Origin: Romboutsia_E sp900604535
GTDB lineage: Bacteria > Bacillota > Clostridia > Peptostreptococcales > Peptostreptococcaceae
Assembly: GCF_900604535.1 (NCBI RefSeq)
Contig: NZ_UWOT01000005.1
Span: 62,001 to 126,000, forward strand
Direction: 5' to 3'
Length of the DNA: 64,000 bases
Under the pieces are notes generated by a model, which ran no database searches, was not told the origin of the DNA, and was given only the letters and a program-made list of their open reading frames with translations. Below are positions 54,645 to 63,398 of this stretch, one piece after another (the stretch's first letter is position 1; the number at the start of each line of letters is the position of its first letter). Both the position numbers and the translations under genes were made by a program.

Positions 54645-54676
54645 AAATAGCCCTTATTTATTAGGGCTATTTTTTG
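54645..54676. terminator. Bidirectional terminator
   Basis: AAATAGCCCT / AGGGCTATTT with an 8-nt loop and T/A tracts on both sides. On the minus strand it serves the 42-aa ORF. Confidence 0.85.
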
Positions 54677-54696
54677 TTAATATAATTCTATCTACT

Positions 54697-54825
54697 TTAC
54701 TTATATATCATCTCTTTTAGAAAATCTATATAAATTTCTTTATACAGTTGATTTTCTTCAAAAGGTATTAAGTTTATTAAATTTTTCTTCAAAATATCTT
54801 TTATGCTTTCTGAAACTTTTCTCAT
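54697..54825 (-). CDS. Small protein, 42 aa, unknown
   Basis: ATG 54825 is preceded by AGGAG at 6-7 nt, the frame closes at 54697, and a terminator follows at once. The sequence (MRKVSESIKDILKKNLINL, then a Glu/Lys-rich region and FLKEMIYK) suggests a short amphipathic helical protein. The family is not recognised. It lies between the sigma operon and an AraC regulator transcribed the other way. Confidence 0.55.
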   Translation of the reverse strand: MRKVSESIKDILKKNLINLIPFEENQLYKEIYIDFLKEMIYK

Positions 54826-54921
54826 AATAATTCTCCTATCCAACACCATATTTATTAAATAATTTATTTACTTCAATATATCATTCTCAATAAAATATTT
54901 ATAATAAATTTATTAGTTCTA

Positions 54922-54930
54922 TGGTATAAT
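54922..54930 (+). promoter_or_regulatory. Extended -10 promoter of the AraC-family gene
   Basis: TGGTATAAT sits about 25 nt before the start codon; the -35 region is poor. Confidence 0.5.
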
Positions 54931-54955
54931 TCTCACATAAAAGGAGTTGGTAATA

Positions 54956-55708
54956 GTGATTAGTAAAAATAAATCTATAAATAAAAAGCAACTTGAATAT
55001 ATGGCATTTATAAATAGAGAAAATGAATATAGACATCATACCTATGATGAGGAGATGCTTCAATATGAATATCTAAAAGAAGGCAAAATAAAGGCTATTG
55101 AAGAAAGTATAAAAATGTTCTCATCTTCAACAGTAGGTGTACTTTCAGATAATCCTATTAATAATATAAAATATTTATTTGTTGCATCTATTACATTAGC
55201 AACTCGTTTTGCAATAGAAGGTGGAATGGAACCAGAAACAGCTTATAATGCTAGCGATTTATTTATACAAAAAATAGATAAATGTAAAAGTACTAATGAG
55301 GTAAAAGATATACATACAGAAATGTTTACTTTTTTTACTAAACATATGAATGAGTTACAAAAGAAAAATATTTACTCTAAACCAATTGTTCTATGCATGG
55401 ATTATGTTTATTATCACTTAAATGAAGTTATCAATGTTACTAAACTTGCAGAGTATGTTGATTTAAATCCTAGCTACCTTTCTACTCTTTTTAAAAAAGA
55501 AGTTGGAATTACTATTACTAATTACATAATAAAAAAACGCATTGAAGCAGCTAAAAATATGTTGAAATTCTCGGATTATTCCTATTCAGATATTAGCTCA
55601 TATCTTTCTTTTAGCTCTCAAAGTTACTTTATTCGCGTATTTAAAAATGAAACAGGTCTTACGCCTAAAGAATATCGCCATAAATATTATAGAATAAGTT
55701 TTGATTAA
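54956..55708 (+). CDS. AraC-family transcriptional regulator
   Basis: GTG 54956 has AAAGGAG 9 nt upstream, while the TTG at 54947 directly abuts that site. The 250-aa protein has a helical N-terminal region (about 1-140) of unknown ligand specificity, and a C-terminal double HTH (about 150-248). The HTH motifs are VTKLAEYVDLNPSYLSTLFK and FSSQSYFIRVFKNETGLTPKEYR. No sugar-binding cupin is evident, so the signal is unknown. The downstream VanZ gene starts 87 nt later and may be separately transcribed. Confidence 0.9.
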   Translation: MISKNKSINKKQLEYMAFINRENEYRHHTYDEEMLQYEYLKEGKIKAIEESIKMFSSSTVGVLSDNPINNIKYLFVASITLATRFAIEGGMEPETAYNASDLFIQKIDKCKSTNEVKDIHTEMFTFFTKHMNELQKKNIYSKPIVLCMDYVYYHLNEVINVTKLAEYVDLNPSYLSTLFKKEVGITITNYIIKKRIEAAKNMLKFSDYSYSDISSYLSFSSQSYFIRVFKNETGLTPKEYRHKYYRISFD

Positions 55709-55795
55709 ATTTTTTGTCATTTATTTACTGAGTTTAATCAAAATGAAAGATATTTTATATTTTTATACTATAATTAAATATTTAGGAGAACTTAA

Positions 55796-56299
55796 ATGAA
55801 AAATAAAAAACAACTTAATTTAACTATGATTTTGTCTGCAATATATTTTTGTATATTAATATGGATTATTTTATTTAAAATGAATTTATCATTTAGTGAG
55901 ATTGATAACAATAGAAGTATTAATATAATTCCTTTTTCTGGCTCAGTTATTGTTAACGGAAAAATATATATCAGTGAAATTATTAATAATATACTGGTAT
56001 TCGTTCCTGTTGGAATTTACACATGTATGTTAAAACAAGATTGGTCTTTTACTAAAAAAACTTCAGTAGCTTTTTTAATTAGTTTATCTGTTGAAGTTTT
56101 ACAATTTATCTTTGCTATTGGAGCAACAGATATAACAGATCTTATAGGAAATACTTTAGGTGGGGTAATAGGTATTGGAATATACTCTATATCTAGTAAA
56201 GTCTTTAAAAGTAAAACTGTTAGTATATTTAACACACTTGCTTTTATTGCTACAGTTGGATTAGTATGCTTGTTATATATTTTGTTATTATTAAATTAA
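55796..56299 (+). CDS. VanZ-family membrane protein
   Basis: ATG 55796 with TTTAGGAG upstream. The 167-aa protein has about five helices and VanZ landmarks: NIIPFSGS (about 43-50), NNILVFVPVGIY (about 65-76), SLSVEVLQFIF and GATDITDLIGNTLGGVIG (about 108-125). VanZ proteins can raise teicoplanin tolerance, but most chromosomal members have no known function. It ends at a terminator. Confidence 0.85.
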   Translation: MKNKKQLNLTMILSAIYFCILIWIILFKMNLSFSEIDNNRSINIIPFSGSVIVNGKIYISEIINNILVFVPVGIYTCMLKQDWSFTKKTSVAFLISLSVEVLQFIFAIGATDITDLIGNTLGGVIGIGIYSISSKVFKSKTVSIFNTLAFIATVGLVCLLYILLLLN

Positions 56300-56316
56300 T
56301 AATATTTTACAAATTG

Positions 56317-56349
56317 AAGTCCAGCATATAATATTGCTGGACTTTTTAT
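56317..56349 (+). terminator. Terminator of the VanZ-family gene
   Basis: AAGTCCAGC / GCTGGACTT hairpin followed by TTTTATTT. Confidence 0.88.
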
Positions 56350-56429
56350 TTCTTAATTATTTTTACTATCTTCCATAAATTTAATCATCTCATCCATTTT
56401 TTCATCTAAATACTTCCCCCCATGCCTTA

Positions 56430-56663
56430 TCATCTACAAAAGGATTCTCTACTGCAAAATTTTATGTATTACAAGCTGCTCTATCTCAACATTTAGCCAA
56501 ATAAAAAAAAGAAGGTATACCTCCTTTATTTTATCGACATAATGGAAAATTACTTTTAACCGATGCAGGTAAAATATATATTAATGGAGCTATGCATATT
56601 CTTAGTATTTTAGATGAGGATGAAAAAACTATGGCTAGTTTAAAAAAATCAAAACAAGAGTAA
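56430..56663 (+). pseudogene. Remnant of a LysR-family regulator (HTH part)
   Basis: The plus-strand frame reads KGFSTAKFYVLQAALSQHLA, an in-frame TAA, then FYRHNGKLLLTDAGKIYING and about 25 more residues to TAA at 56663. This is the LysR helix-turn-helix (S.T.AA..L.VSQ.ALS.H) and wing (PLF.R...LTDAG). The start, parts of the helix and the whole effector domain are missing. It lies about 140 nt upstream of the ferredoxin operon and may be its former regulator. The rest of 56664-56800 shows no gene. Confidence 0.75.
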
Positions 56664-56801
56664 GTTGAAGTAAATATAAATATTATTGAATTACTCCATG
56701 ATATATATCACTTATATTGAAACATTTATGTGATTTAGTCACAGAACCTATATCAATAAATCTATATAATAATATCAATAAGTTATATGGAGGGATAATT
56801 G

Positions 56802-57011
56802 ATGGCAAAAATAAAAAGAAAAGCTGTAATTGATAAAGAATATTGTGTGGCATGTGGCACATGCACAAAAGTATGTCCACTACAAATTATACACATAGAA
56901 CAAGGTGTGTTTGCACAAATAAACTCTGATAAATGCGTTGGTTGTGGTAAATGTGCAAAAGCTTGTCCTGCTTGTATTATAAAAATTGAAAAAGTGGAGG
57001 TAGAAGCTTAA
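56802..57011 (+). CDS. Small 2[4Fe-4S] ferredoxin-type protein
   Basis: ATG 56802 with GGAGGGA upstream. The 69-aa protein has two classic clusters, CVACGTCTKVCP (residues 15-26) and CVGCGKCAKACP (about 46-57). It is basic at the N-terminus (AKIKRKAV). It is 1 nt from the next gene, a membrane iron-sulfur protein, and likely passes electrons to it. Confidence 0.93.
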   Translation: MAKIKRKAVIDKEYCVACGTCTKVCPLQIIHIEQGVFAQINSDKCVGCGKCAKACPACIIKIEKVEVEA

Positions 57012-57012
57012 T

Positions 57013-57609
57013 ATGAAAAATAAGAAAAAATCATTTACAGATTACATGTGGATTATAAGTGCAACTTACTTAATACTTGGACTATTTAATATACTATTTG
57101 CATGGTTAGGGCTTCTATGCTTTTTAATACCTTTAATAATCTCAATTTCTGGTCATGGAAAAACATATTGTAATACTTACTGTGGTAGAGGTCAATTATT
57201 AAATTTAATAGGTGATAAGTTAAAATTGTCTAGATATAAAGATATACCTAAGTTTTTAAGAAGCAAATATTTTCGATATGGATTTTTAACATTTTTTATG
57301 ACTATGTTTGTAGTTATGTTATTTAATACTTATCTAGTATTTATAGGTGCTAGTAATTTAAAAGAAGTTATTAAATTACTTTGGACTTTTAAGGTACCTT
57401 GGAATTGGGTTGATACTAGTATTGTTGCACCATGGGTTGCTCAGTTTGCATTTGGATTTTATAGTATGATGCTTACATCTACTATTTTAGGCATAATAAC
57501 CATGCTTCTATTTAAGCCAAGATCTTGGTGTGTATATTGCCCAATGGGTACAATGACTCAGTTAATATCAAAAGCTAAATACAATCCTGAAAAGAGCACT
57601 ACTATATAA
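57013..57609 (+). CDS. Membrane iron-sulfur protein, NapH/YccM-like
   Basis: ATG 57013, 1 nt after the ferredoxin stop. The 198-aa protein has four or five transmembrane helices (10-30, 32-46, 95-115, 135-150, 155-168) and cytoplasmic cysteine motifs CNTYCGRGQL (about 53-62) and CVYCPMGTMTQ (about 174-184), the pattern of NosR/NapH-type redox proteins with a reduced number of Cys. Together with the ferredoxin it should move electrons at the membrane; the acceptor is unknown. Confidence 0.83.
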   Translation: MKNKKKSFTDYMWIISATYLILGLFNILFAWLGLLCFLIPLIISISGHGKTYCNTYCGRGQLLNLIGDKLKLSRYKDIPKFLRSKYFRYGFLTFFMTMFVVMLFNTYLVFIGASNLKEVIKLLWTFKVPWNWVDTSIVAPWVAQFAFGFYSMMLTSTILGIITMLLFKPRSWCVYCPMGTMTQLISKAKYNPEKSTTI

Positions 57610-57753
57610 ATAAAAATAGCTTATAAATTAGATTAATATTATCTAATTAAAGATAAGAAGTTTATTGAAAAAAATATTAATAAATTTAAATAAACTGGTT
57701 ACAATAATAACTGTAAAGATCAAGTAGATAATTTCTACTTATTATAAAGACAC

Positions 57754-57829
57754 GGGAATATGGCTCAGTTGGTAGAGCAATTGACTGTTAATCAATGGGT
57801 CACAGGTTCGAGCCCTGTTATTCCCGCCA
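57754..57829 (+). tRNA. tRNA-Asn (GTT)
   Basis: Acceptor GGGAATA pairs with TATTCCC, then G discriminator and encoded CCA. The anticodon loop CTGTTAA gives GTT, and GGTTCGAGCC forms the T arm. It is 76 nt including CCA. Confidence 0.97.
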
Positions 57830-57834
57830 ATAAA

Positions 57835-57867
57835 AAAACTCTTAGTTTATAAGCTAAGAGTTTTTTT
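57835..57867. terminator. Terminator of tRNA-Asn and convergent deformylase gene
   Basis: AACTCTTAG / CTAAGAGTT hairpin with A7 and T7 flanks. Confidence 0.88.
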
Positions 57868-57868
57868 A

Positions 57869-58282
57869 TTATATTATAATCCCTTCAAAGTGATCCATTT
57901 CATGCTGTATAATTTGTGCAGGGAATCCTTTAAATACTTGTTTTTTCTTTTCAAAATTCACATCAAAATATTCTACTTCTATAGTTTCATATCTTATAGT
58001 TTTTCTAAATCCATCTAAAGATAAACAGCTTTCTTCTGCTTCATAGCTATTTTCTTTTTTTAATATAACTGGATTTACCATAGGAACTATAATTCCTCCA
58101 CCTATAGTAAATACTAATATACGCTTTTTAACTCCAATCATATTAGCTGCTAATCCTACACATCTATCTAAATTTACTCTTAGTGTATCTACTAAATCAT
58201 TTATAACTTGTGCATCTTCCTTGGTTGCAAGTTCTGATTTTTGTTCTAAAAATAATATATCTCTTACAATTTCTTTTACCAT
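57869..58282 (-). CDS. Peptide deformylase-like protein (short form)
   Basis: The ATG at 58282 gives 137 aa. Deformylase motifs are present but altered: motif I is CVGLAANMIG (residues 41-50), with Met48 in place of the catalytic Gln; motif II is EESCLSL, with the zinc Cys; motif III QHEMDHFEGI is intact. A short deformylase-like group with GLAANMIG is known in Firmicutes, and its activity on formyl-Met is uncertain. It is 16 nt after the LiaF-like gene in the same direction. It is unlikely to be the cell's main deformylase. Confidence 0.82.
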   Translation of the reverse strand: MVKEIVRDILFLEQKSELATKEDAQVINDLVDTLRVNLDRCVGLAANMIGVKKRILVFTIGGGIIVPMVNPVILKKENSYEAEESCLSLDGFRKTIRYETIEVEYFDVNFEKKKQVFKGFPAQIIQHEMDHFEGIII

Positions 58283-58298
58283 ATTTATTAAAGCCTTT

Positions 58299-59003
58299 CT
58301 ATATATAAATTATTTCAACACCAGCAAAACTAATATCACCAACTAAAGTTAGTATATCATCTTTGCTTGGAAAGTTTTTATTTTTCTCACTAAGTCCTCC
58401 AAAAGCTTGACTGGTTCTATCTTCAACAGTCCAAGTTTTAGGTATATAAAGCTCCACTCCTGCAAAAGAAGCTTCTAACTTGATAACACCTCGTCCATTT
58501 TTCAACTTTGAATTATCAAAATAAATTTTCATAGATCCAAAACTACAACTTAAATCAGCTCTTTCAAAACTTTCTGTATTAATATATTTTATACTACCAC
58601 CAAAGCTAGTATCAAGTCTAATACGATTATCATCTTCAAAATCTATAGTATCGTAGTTGTCTTCCTTCCAATTATAGTTTTGTTTATAATCATACCACTT
58701 AGGTTTTTTATGAAAAATCATTGAAAGTCCTGCACTACCTAAAGCTGCTGCAATTAAAACTGTCCACGGAGTAATTGCAGTAAGTCCAAGCTTATCATCA
58801 AAAATTATACATATAAAAGCAAGTGGAAATAAAATACCTGCAAAACTTTTATAAAATATACTTTTTATCATAATTCCAATTAATACAATGCTAATTATTA
58901 TACTAACCATATTGATATCACCAAAATATCCTAATTTATTAACTATTAGCGATATACTTCCAAGTATAAGTAGCACACCCCAAAATATTCTTTCTTTTCT
59001 CAT
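58299..59003 (-). CDS. LiaF-like membrane protein with cell-wall-active antibiotic response domain
   Basis: ATG 59003, with GAGGAG inside the end of the LytTR gene. The 234-aa protein has about five short transmembrane helices (8-22, 32-48, 55-68, 80-95), a linker, and a beta-rich C-terminal domain (about 128-232) typical of LiaF/DUF2154 (DTSFGGSIKYI, CSFGSMKIYFDN, ASFAGVELYIP). LiaF-type proteins inhibit envelope-stress signalling. Here its partner is a LytTR protein, not LiaRS, 1 nt upstream. Confidence 0.83.
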   Translation of the reverse strand: MRKERIFWGVLLILGSISLIVNKLGYFGDINMVSIIISIVLIGIMIKSIFYKSFAGILFPLAFICIIFDDKLGLTAITPWTVLIAAALGSAGLSMIFHKKPKWYDYKQNYNWKEDNYDTIDFEDDNRIRLDTSFGGSIKYINTESFERADLSCSFGSMKIYFDNSKLKNGRGVIKLEASFAGVELYIPKTWTVEDRTSQAFGGLSEKNKNFPSKDDILTLVGDISFAGVEIIYI

Positions 59004-59004
59004 A

Positions 59005-59460
59005 CTATCTCCTCTTTTCTAACAACTTAAATTTTAAAGGCTTATAATAGTTTCTCGACACATACACCTTTTTATGGGTATGTTGAAATTCAACTATACT
59101 TGATGCTGTAAGATTTCTTGTTATTGAATAAATATAATCGACATTTAAAATCGTAGACTTTGAAACCCTCATAAAATTATTTGGTAAAATTTCTTCTAAT
59201 TCATAAAGCTTATATTTTACTTGGTATACATCATTTACTGTATGTGCAAATATAATACTTGCCTCAGTTTCAAAGAAAAGTATTTCTTCTAAAGAAATAA
59301 AATACTCTATATTATCTTTGTAAAATACCATACTACTTTTTTTAGATATTATTTCTTTTAACATGCCTTGTATTTTATTTATCTCATCAGTTAACTTACT
59401 ACATTTTATAATAACTTCGTCTTCTTTTATTTTTTCATCAATTTCAATTCGTATTTTCAT
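59005..59460 (-). CDS. LytTR-domain transcriptional regulator
   Basis: The ATG at 59460 gives 151 aa. The LytTR DNA-binding domain fills the C-terminal two thirds (about 45-145), with YFISLEEILFFETE, YKLYELEEIL, FMRVSKSTILNVDYI. There is no receiver domain, so it is the stand-alone type that usually works with a small membrane partner. Here that partner is probably the LiaF-like protein encoded 1 nt downstream. Confidence 0.88.
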   Translation of the reverse strand: MKIRIEIDEKIKEDEVIIKCSKLTDEINKIQGMLKEIISKKSSMVFYKDNIEYFISLEEILFFETEASIIFAHTVNDVYQVKYKLYELEEILPNNFMRVSKSTILNVDYIYSITRNLTASSIVEFQHTHKKVYVSRNYYKPLKFKLLEKRR

Positions 59461-59570
59461 TTATCCACTCTCCACAGTATTAATTATATCCTTTAATATT
59501 TTTGTGTAAACGAATTTTGACTAAGAGGTAAATTTATAGTAGTAAGACGTTAAAACTAGATACTTTTAGT

Positions 59571-59611
59571 AAATAAAAAAATCACTCTTACTATTTAATA
59601 AGAGTGATTTT
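59571..59611 (-). terminator. Terminator after the Bce-type histidine kinase gene
   Basis: AAAATCACTCTTA / TAAGAGTGATTTT hairpin with a T-rich exit on the minus strand. Confidence 0.88.
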
Positions 59612-59630
59612 AACATATAAAATTTATATA

Positions 59631-60641
59631 CTAATTAGTTAAGTTTTCATATATAGGAAATACTATACTTAAACTAGTTCCTTCATTTACAGTTGATTTT
59701 AAATTTAATCCTAAACCTAATTTATCGCAAAGTTTCTTACATAAGTATAAACCTATACCTGTGCTCTTACCAAATTTTCTACCATTTTCTCCTGTAAATC
59801 CTTTTTCAAATACTTTATTTACATCCTTTTCAATAATACCTACACCATTATCTTCTATAATTAATACTATTGAATTATCTACTTTTTTTGAACTGATACT
59901 TATCTTAGCATCTTCTAATTTTGAGTATTTAATAGAGTTTCCTATTATTTGATTCAATATAAATTCAACCCATTTTACATCAGTATATATAGTCTCATTA
60001 ATATCATCTAGTTGTAACCTTATTCTTTTATTTATAAAGTCTCTTTTATTTTTATTAATTACACTTTTTACAACTGTAGATAACTCTACTTTCTTTATAA
60101 TATAATCCTTACCAACCTCATCACTTCTAGAATAGTATAATACTTGTTCTACAAAATTTTCTATTCTATCCAGTTGAGTATTAATCTTTCTTGTAATATC
60201 ATTGTTATTATTTTCTATTAAAAGCTTACTTGATGCCATAGGTGTCTTTATTTCATGAACCCACATTTCAATATACTCTCTATATTCTTCTTGCATAACC
60301 CTATAATATTTAACATGTTCATGCATATCTCTACTTAATATTTTAAATATATTATTCATTTGTATACCTTCAATAAAATTTGGATCATCTACGACTTCAG
60401 GTAATAAGTATTTTTTATCTAAGTTTTCTAGTATATTTTTAACAGAATTAAAATATCTTTTATATTTAAAAAACTCTATTAACATATAGCTTAATAAAGG
60501 GAAAAACCATATACAAAATACACTAAAAATTATAACTACACTTGTATTTATCAAATACATAATAAATGCAGTTATTATAAAAATAAGTAGATTTATACTT
60601 AAGAATATCCCTTTATCTTTTATGTAATTTAATATTTTCAT
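59631..60641 (-). CDS. BceS-type intramembrane-sensing histidine kinase
   Basis: ATG 60641 overlaps the end of the response regulator gene by 4 nt. The 336-aa kinase has two close transmembrane helices (about 12-30 and 34-56) with almost no extracellular loop, the mark of BceS-like kinases. The DHp box MWVHEIKTPM (about 127-136) and catalytic domain with NQIIGNSIKY, IEDNGVGI and GKSTGIGLYL follow. These kinases read the flux of an ABC transporter, here the linked BceAB-like genes, in response to peptide antibiotics. Confidence 0.9.
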   Translation of the reverse strand: MKILNYIKDKGIFLSINLLIFIITAFIMYLINTSVVIIFSVFCIWFFPLLSYMLIEFFKYKRYFNSVKNILENLDKKYLLPEVVDDPNFIEGIQMNNIFKILSRDMHEHVKYYRVMQEEYREYIEMWVHEIKTPMASSKLLIENNNNDITRKINTQLDRIENFVEQVLYYSRSDEVGKDYIIKKVELSTVVKSVINKNKRDFINKRIRLQLDDINETIYTDVKWVEFILNQIIGNSIKYSKLEDAKISISSKKVDNSIVLIIEDNGVGIIEKDVNKVFEKGFTGENGRKFGKSTGIGLYLCKKLCDKLGLGLNLKSTVNEGTSLSIVFPIYENLTN

Positions 60642-61309
60642 GGCATTATATAACCTAGTCCTCTTCTTGTTTCTATGATATTTTCCATTCCTACTTCATC
60701 TAATTTCTTACGAAGTCTTGCTATATTAACATTTAATGTACTATCATCTACAAAATAATCTGAGTTCCATAAGTGCTCCATCAGCAAATCTCTAGATATA
60801 ATTTGTCCTTTATTATTTATCATATAAGAAAGTATTTTAACTTCATTTTTAGTTAATTCAATTTCTTTGTCCTTATATGTAATCGTTGCATTTGATAAAT
60901 TTAACTTAAGGTCTCTATAAGTTAATATATTACTTGAAGTTACATTACATCCACTTCTTTTTAATAATGCTGATATCCTTGCCAATAGTATTTGGGTATT
61001 ATAAGGCTTTGTTACAAAATCATCAGCACCTAAATTCATACTCATTAATTCATCCATATCACTATCTCTACTTGTTACAACTATTATTGGCGCATCTGAC
61101 TCTTTTCTAACTTCTCTACATATGTAGTATCCATCGAAAATTGGTAAATTTATATCCAATAAAACTAAGTTAGCATTCTCATCTAAAATAAACTTAACTA
61201 TATCTTCAAATTCTTTTGGTGCAATCACTTCATATCCATATTTATTTAAAAAATTTTTAAGCTCATCTCTAATTATTTCATCATCTTCAACTATTATTAT
61301 TTTTTCCAT
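60638..61309 (-). CDS. BceR-type OmpR-family response regulator
   Basis: ATG 61309 (MEKIIIVEDDEI) is favoured because the GTG at 61321 lies in the AGGAG site. The 223-aa protein has a complete receiver (acidic pair VEDDE, phospho-Asp in VLLDINLPIFDG near 51, switch Lys in DFVTKPYN) and an OmpR-type winged helix (LTKNEVKILSYM to RGLGYIMP). It pairs with the kinase downstream and probably controls the ABC transporter genes upstream. Confidence 0.93.
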   Translation of the reverse strand: MEKIIIVEDDEIIRDELKNFLNKYGYEVIAPKEFEDIVKFILDENANLVLLDINLPIFDGYYICREVRKESDAPIIVVTSRDSDMDELMSMNLGADDFVTKPYNTQILLARISALLKRSGCNVTSSNILTYRDLKLNLSNATITYKDKEIELTKNEVKILSYMINNKGQIISRDLLMEHLWNSDYFVDDSTLNVNIARLRKKLDEVGMENIIETRRGLGYIMP

Positions 61310-61351
61310 ATATTTAATCACTCCTAAATACTATCTTGTAGTTTATTATAC

Positions 61352-61395
61352 AAAAAAAATCTATTTAAAATAGTTTACTACTTTAAATAGATTTT
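61352..61395 (-). terminator. Terminator between the ABC transporter and two-component genes
   Basis: AAAATCTATTTAAA / TTTAAATAGATTTT hairpin (61356-61395) with eight T on the minus strand exit; it separates the two transcription units. Confidence 0.8.
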
Positions 61396-61402
61396 ATAAG
61401 GT

Positions 61403-63398
61403 TTATATATTGTTTTTTACTATATTTTTATACCCTACATAAGTTGTATAGAAATATATTATATATACAACTATAAAAATTCCTGCGGTTATAAAAGATG
61501 CTACTCCTATATCGGGTTGATTATACATTGATATAAATTGATTTGCAACTTTTATTCCTACAACTGAATGCACTACTGATAATAATACTGGAATACTAAA
61601 GTAAACTAAAGTTTGTATAAATATAGTCTTATTTATTCCTTTCATATTAACTCCTAATTTTCTTAATGAAGTATATCTATCCATACTGTCACTTGCTTCA
61701 CTTAATTGTTGAAGAGCAAGAACTGCCATACTACTTATTAAAAATACTATTCCAATATAGATTCCTACGAATAATACAATAGTAGTTGTACCTTTATTTC
61801 CTTCATAAATTTCATCTCTACTAGTTCCCATTACAAATCCTATTTTATCATAATCTGTATCTTCAGTTTTGTATGAATATATTGCATTAGTAAAATCAGC
61901 TTCACGTTTTTCCTTATTATTCCCTGCAAAATTAACATTTACAGAGCTTGAAGATATATTCATATCATCGCATAGTTTATCATTTACTATAACAGTTAAC
62001 AGATTAGTTTTCATAAACTCAGTCTTCAAGTTATGTTCTATAACTTCTTTATTTTTTATATTATAAGTTTTGTTTTGAATTTTGATAGTATTATTATCTT
62101 TCATATAATTTTCTATTACTGGTAATACTCTTGAAAAGTTAGATGTAATTAATACTTCATTTTCTTTTAAATCTACTATCTTTTCATTGTCTAATTCCAT
62201 TATTTTGTTATAGTCTGATACTTTTATATATTCCACTTCATAATTCATATTTTGTGAAATATCATTTACATTAAAAATATCATATATTTTACTTCCATCC
62301 ATATATTCATTATAATAAGCTACTTTATCGTCCTTATCAAATTTTACACCTATATATTCAAGGGATTTTTCTATATCTTGTGCTTTATCCTGTGGACTAA
62401 CATACATATATGCACTAGCATCAAATGGAGTAGCTTCTTCTAGCCCTGATTCTAAAGCTTTCTTAAAGCTAAATCCTGTTGATAACATAACAGTAGTTAT
62501 AAACAGCATTAAACAAATTACTGACATTGATATAAAGTTTGTATTAACTTTACTATTTATTTGCTTCACTATAAATATATTTAGTCCTCTGAAATAAATA
62601 CTTTTATTTTTCTTTACAATATATAAAATAAATCCTGATAAGCTAAAGAAAATAAAAGTGTACCTATTACCCCCAGTCCTATTGACATAAGAAATCTGCT
62701 ATCATTTATATTTAAATTTATATCTATAATAAACTTATACGCTAAACCTAATGAAATTACACATAAAATAAATGTAACTAAATATACAAATGGATTTCTA
62801 AATTTTATTTCTTCTGTTTTTCTTCCAACTGTTAATAAATCAATTATTTTATATTTTGATATTACAGAAAATTAAATATCATTACTACTAAAAACATTAT
62901 TCCAAAATATAAAATAGTCTTAAGAATAGCTGTTTTCGATATTATAAAAGTATATCCTGACATTTGAAATTCAAATAGCTTTGATACAAGTATTGATAAA
63001 CCTTGAGAAGCTATTAATCCTAATACTAAACCACTTATTAATGACAGTATTCCAACTATTATAGTTTCTAGTATTAAAATTCTAGATATTTTATTTTTTG
63101 ACATACCTAATGTCATATAAATTCCTAGTTCTTTTTTTCTCTTTTTTATTAAAAAGTTATTAGCATAAAGAATAAGACTTCCTAATATAAAAGCTACAAA
63201 TACAGATACATAAGATATTATCTTAACAAGAGTTTCTGTATATTCTTTACCTGAAGCATTCATCTGTATCATAGCTTTTTGTGATTTTATAGAATTAAAG
63301 CTATAAAATATACAAACTGCTAATGTTAATGTTAAAAAATATATACTATAATCTTTAAAGCTTTTTTTCACATTTTTTAATGCCATATTAGAATACAT
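61403..63398 (-). pseudogene. BceB-type ABC transporter permease with two frameshifts
   Basis: Three frames make one protein of about 665 aa. The first (from ATG 63398; AGGAGGGG upstream) ends at a premature stop near 62862 after VVMIFNFL. The second resumes as VISKYKIIDLLTVGRKTEEI and stops near 62620. The third has SGFILYIVKKNKSIYFRG and continues to 61403. Each break is a missing T or A in a homopolymer (near 62868 and 62650). The N-terminal FtsX helices, the large extracellular loop typical of BceB (about 280-480) and the last helices are all present. It is the likely partner of the adjacent ATPase for antimicrobial peptide sensing or export. Confidence 0.85.

Noticed and set aside
57731..57753. 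Short AAGTAGA/TCTACTT inverted repeat before tRNA-Asn
   Set aside because: A weak 7-bp stem with no clear T tract; not enough to call a terminator or operator.
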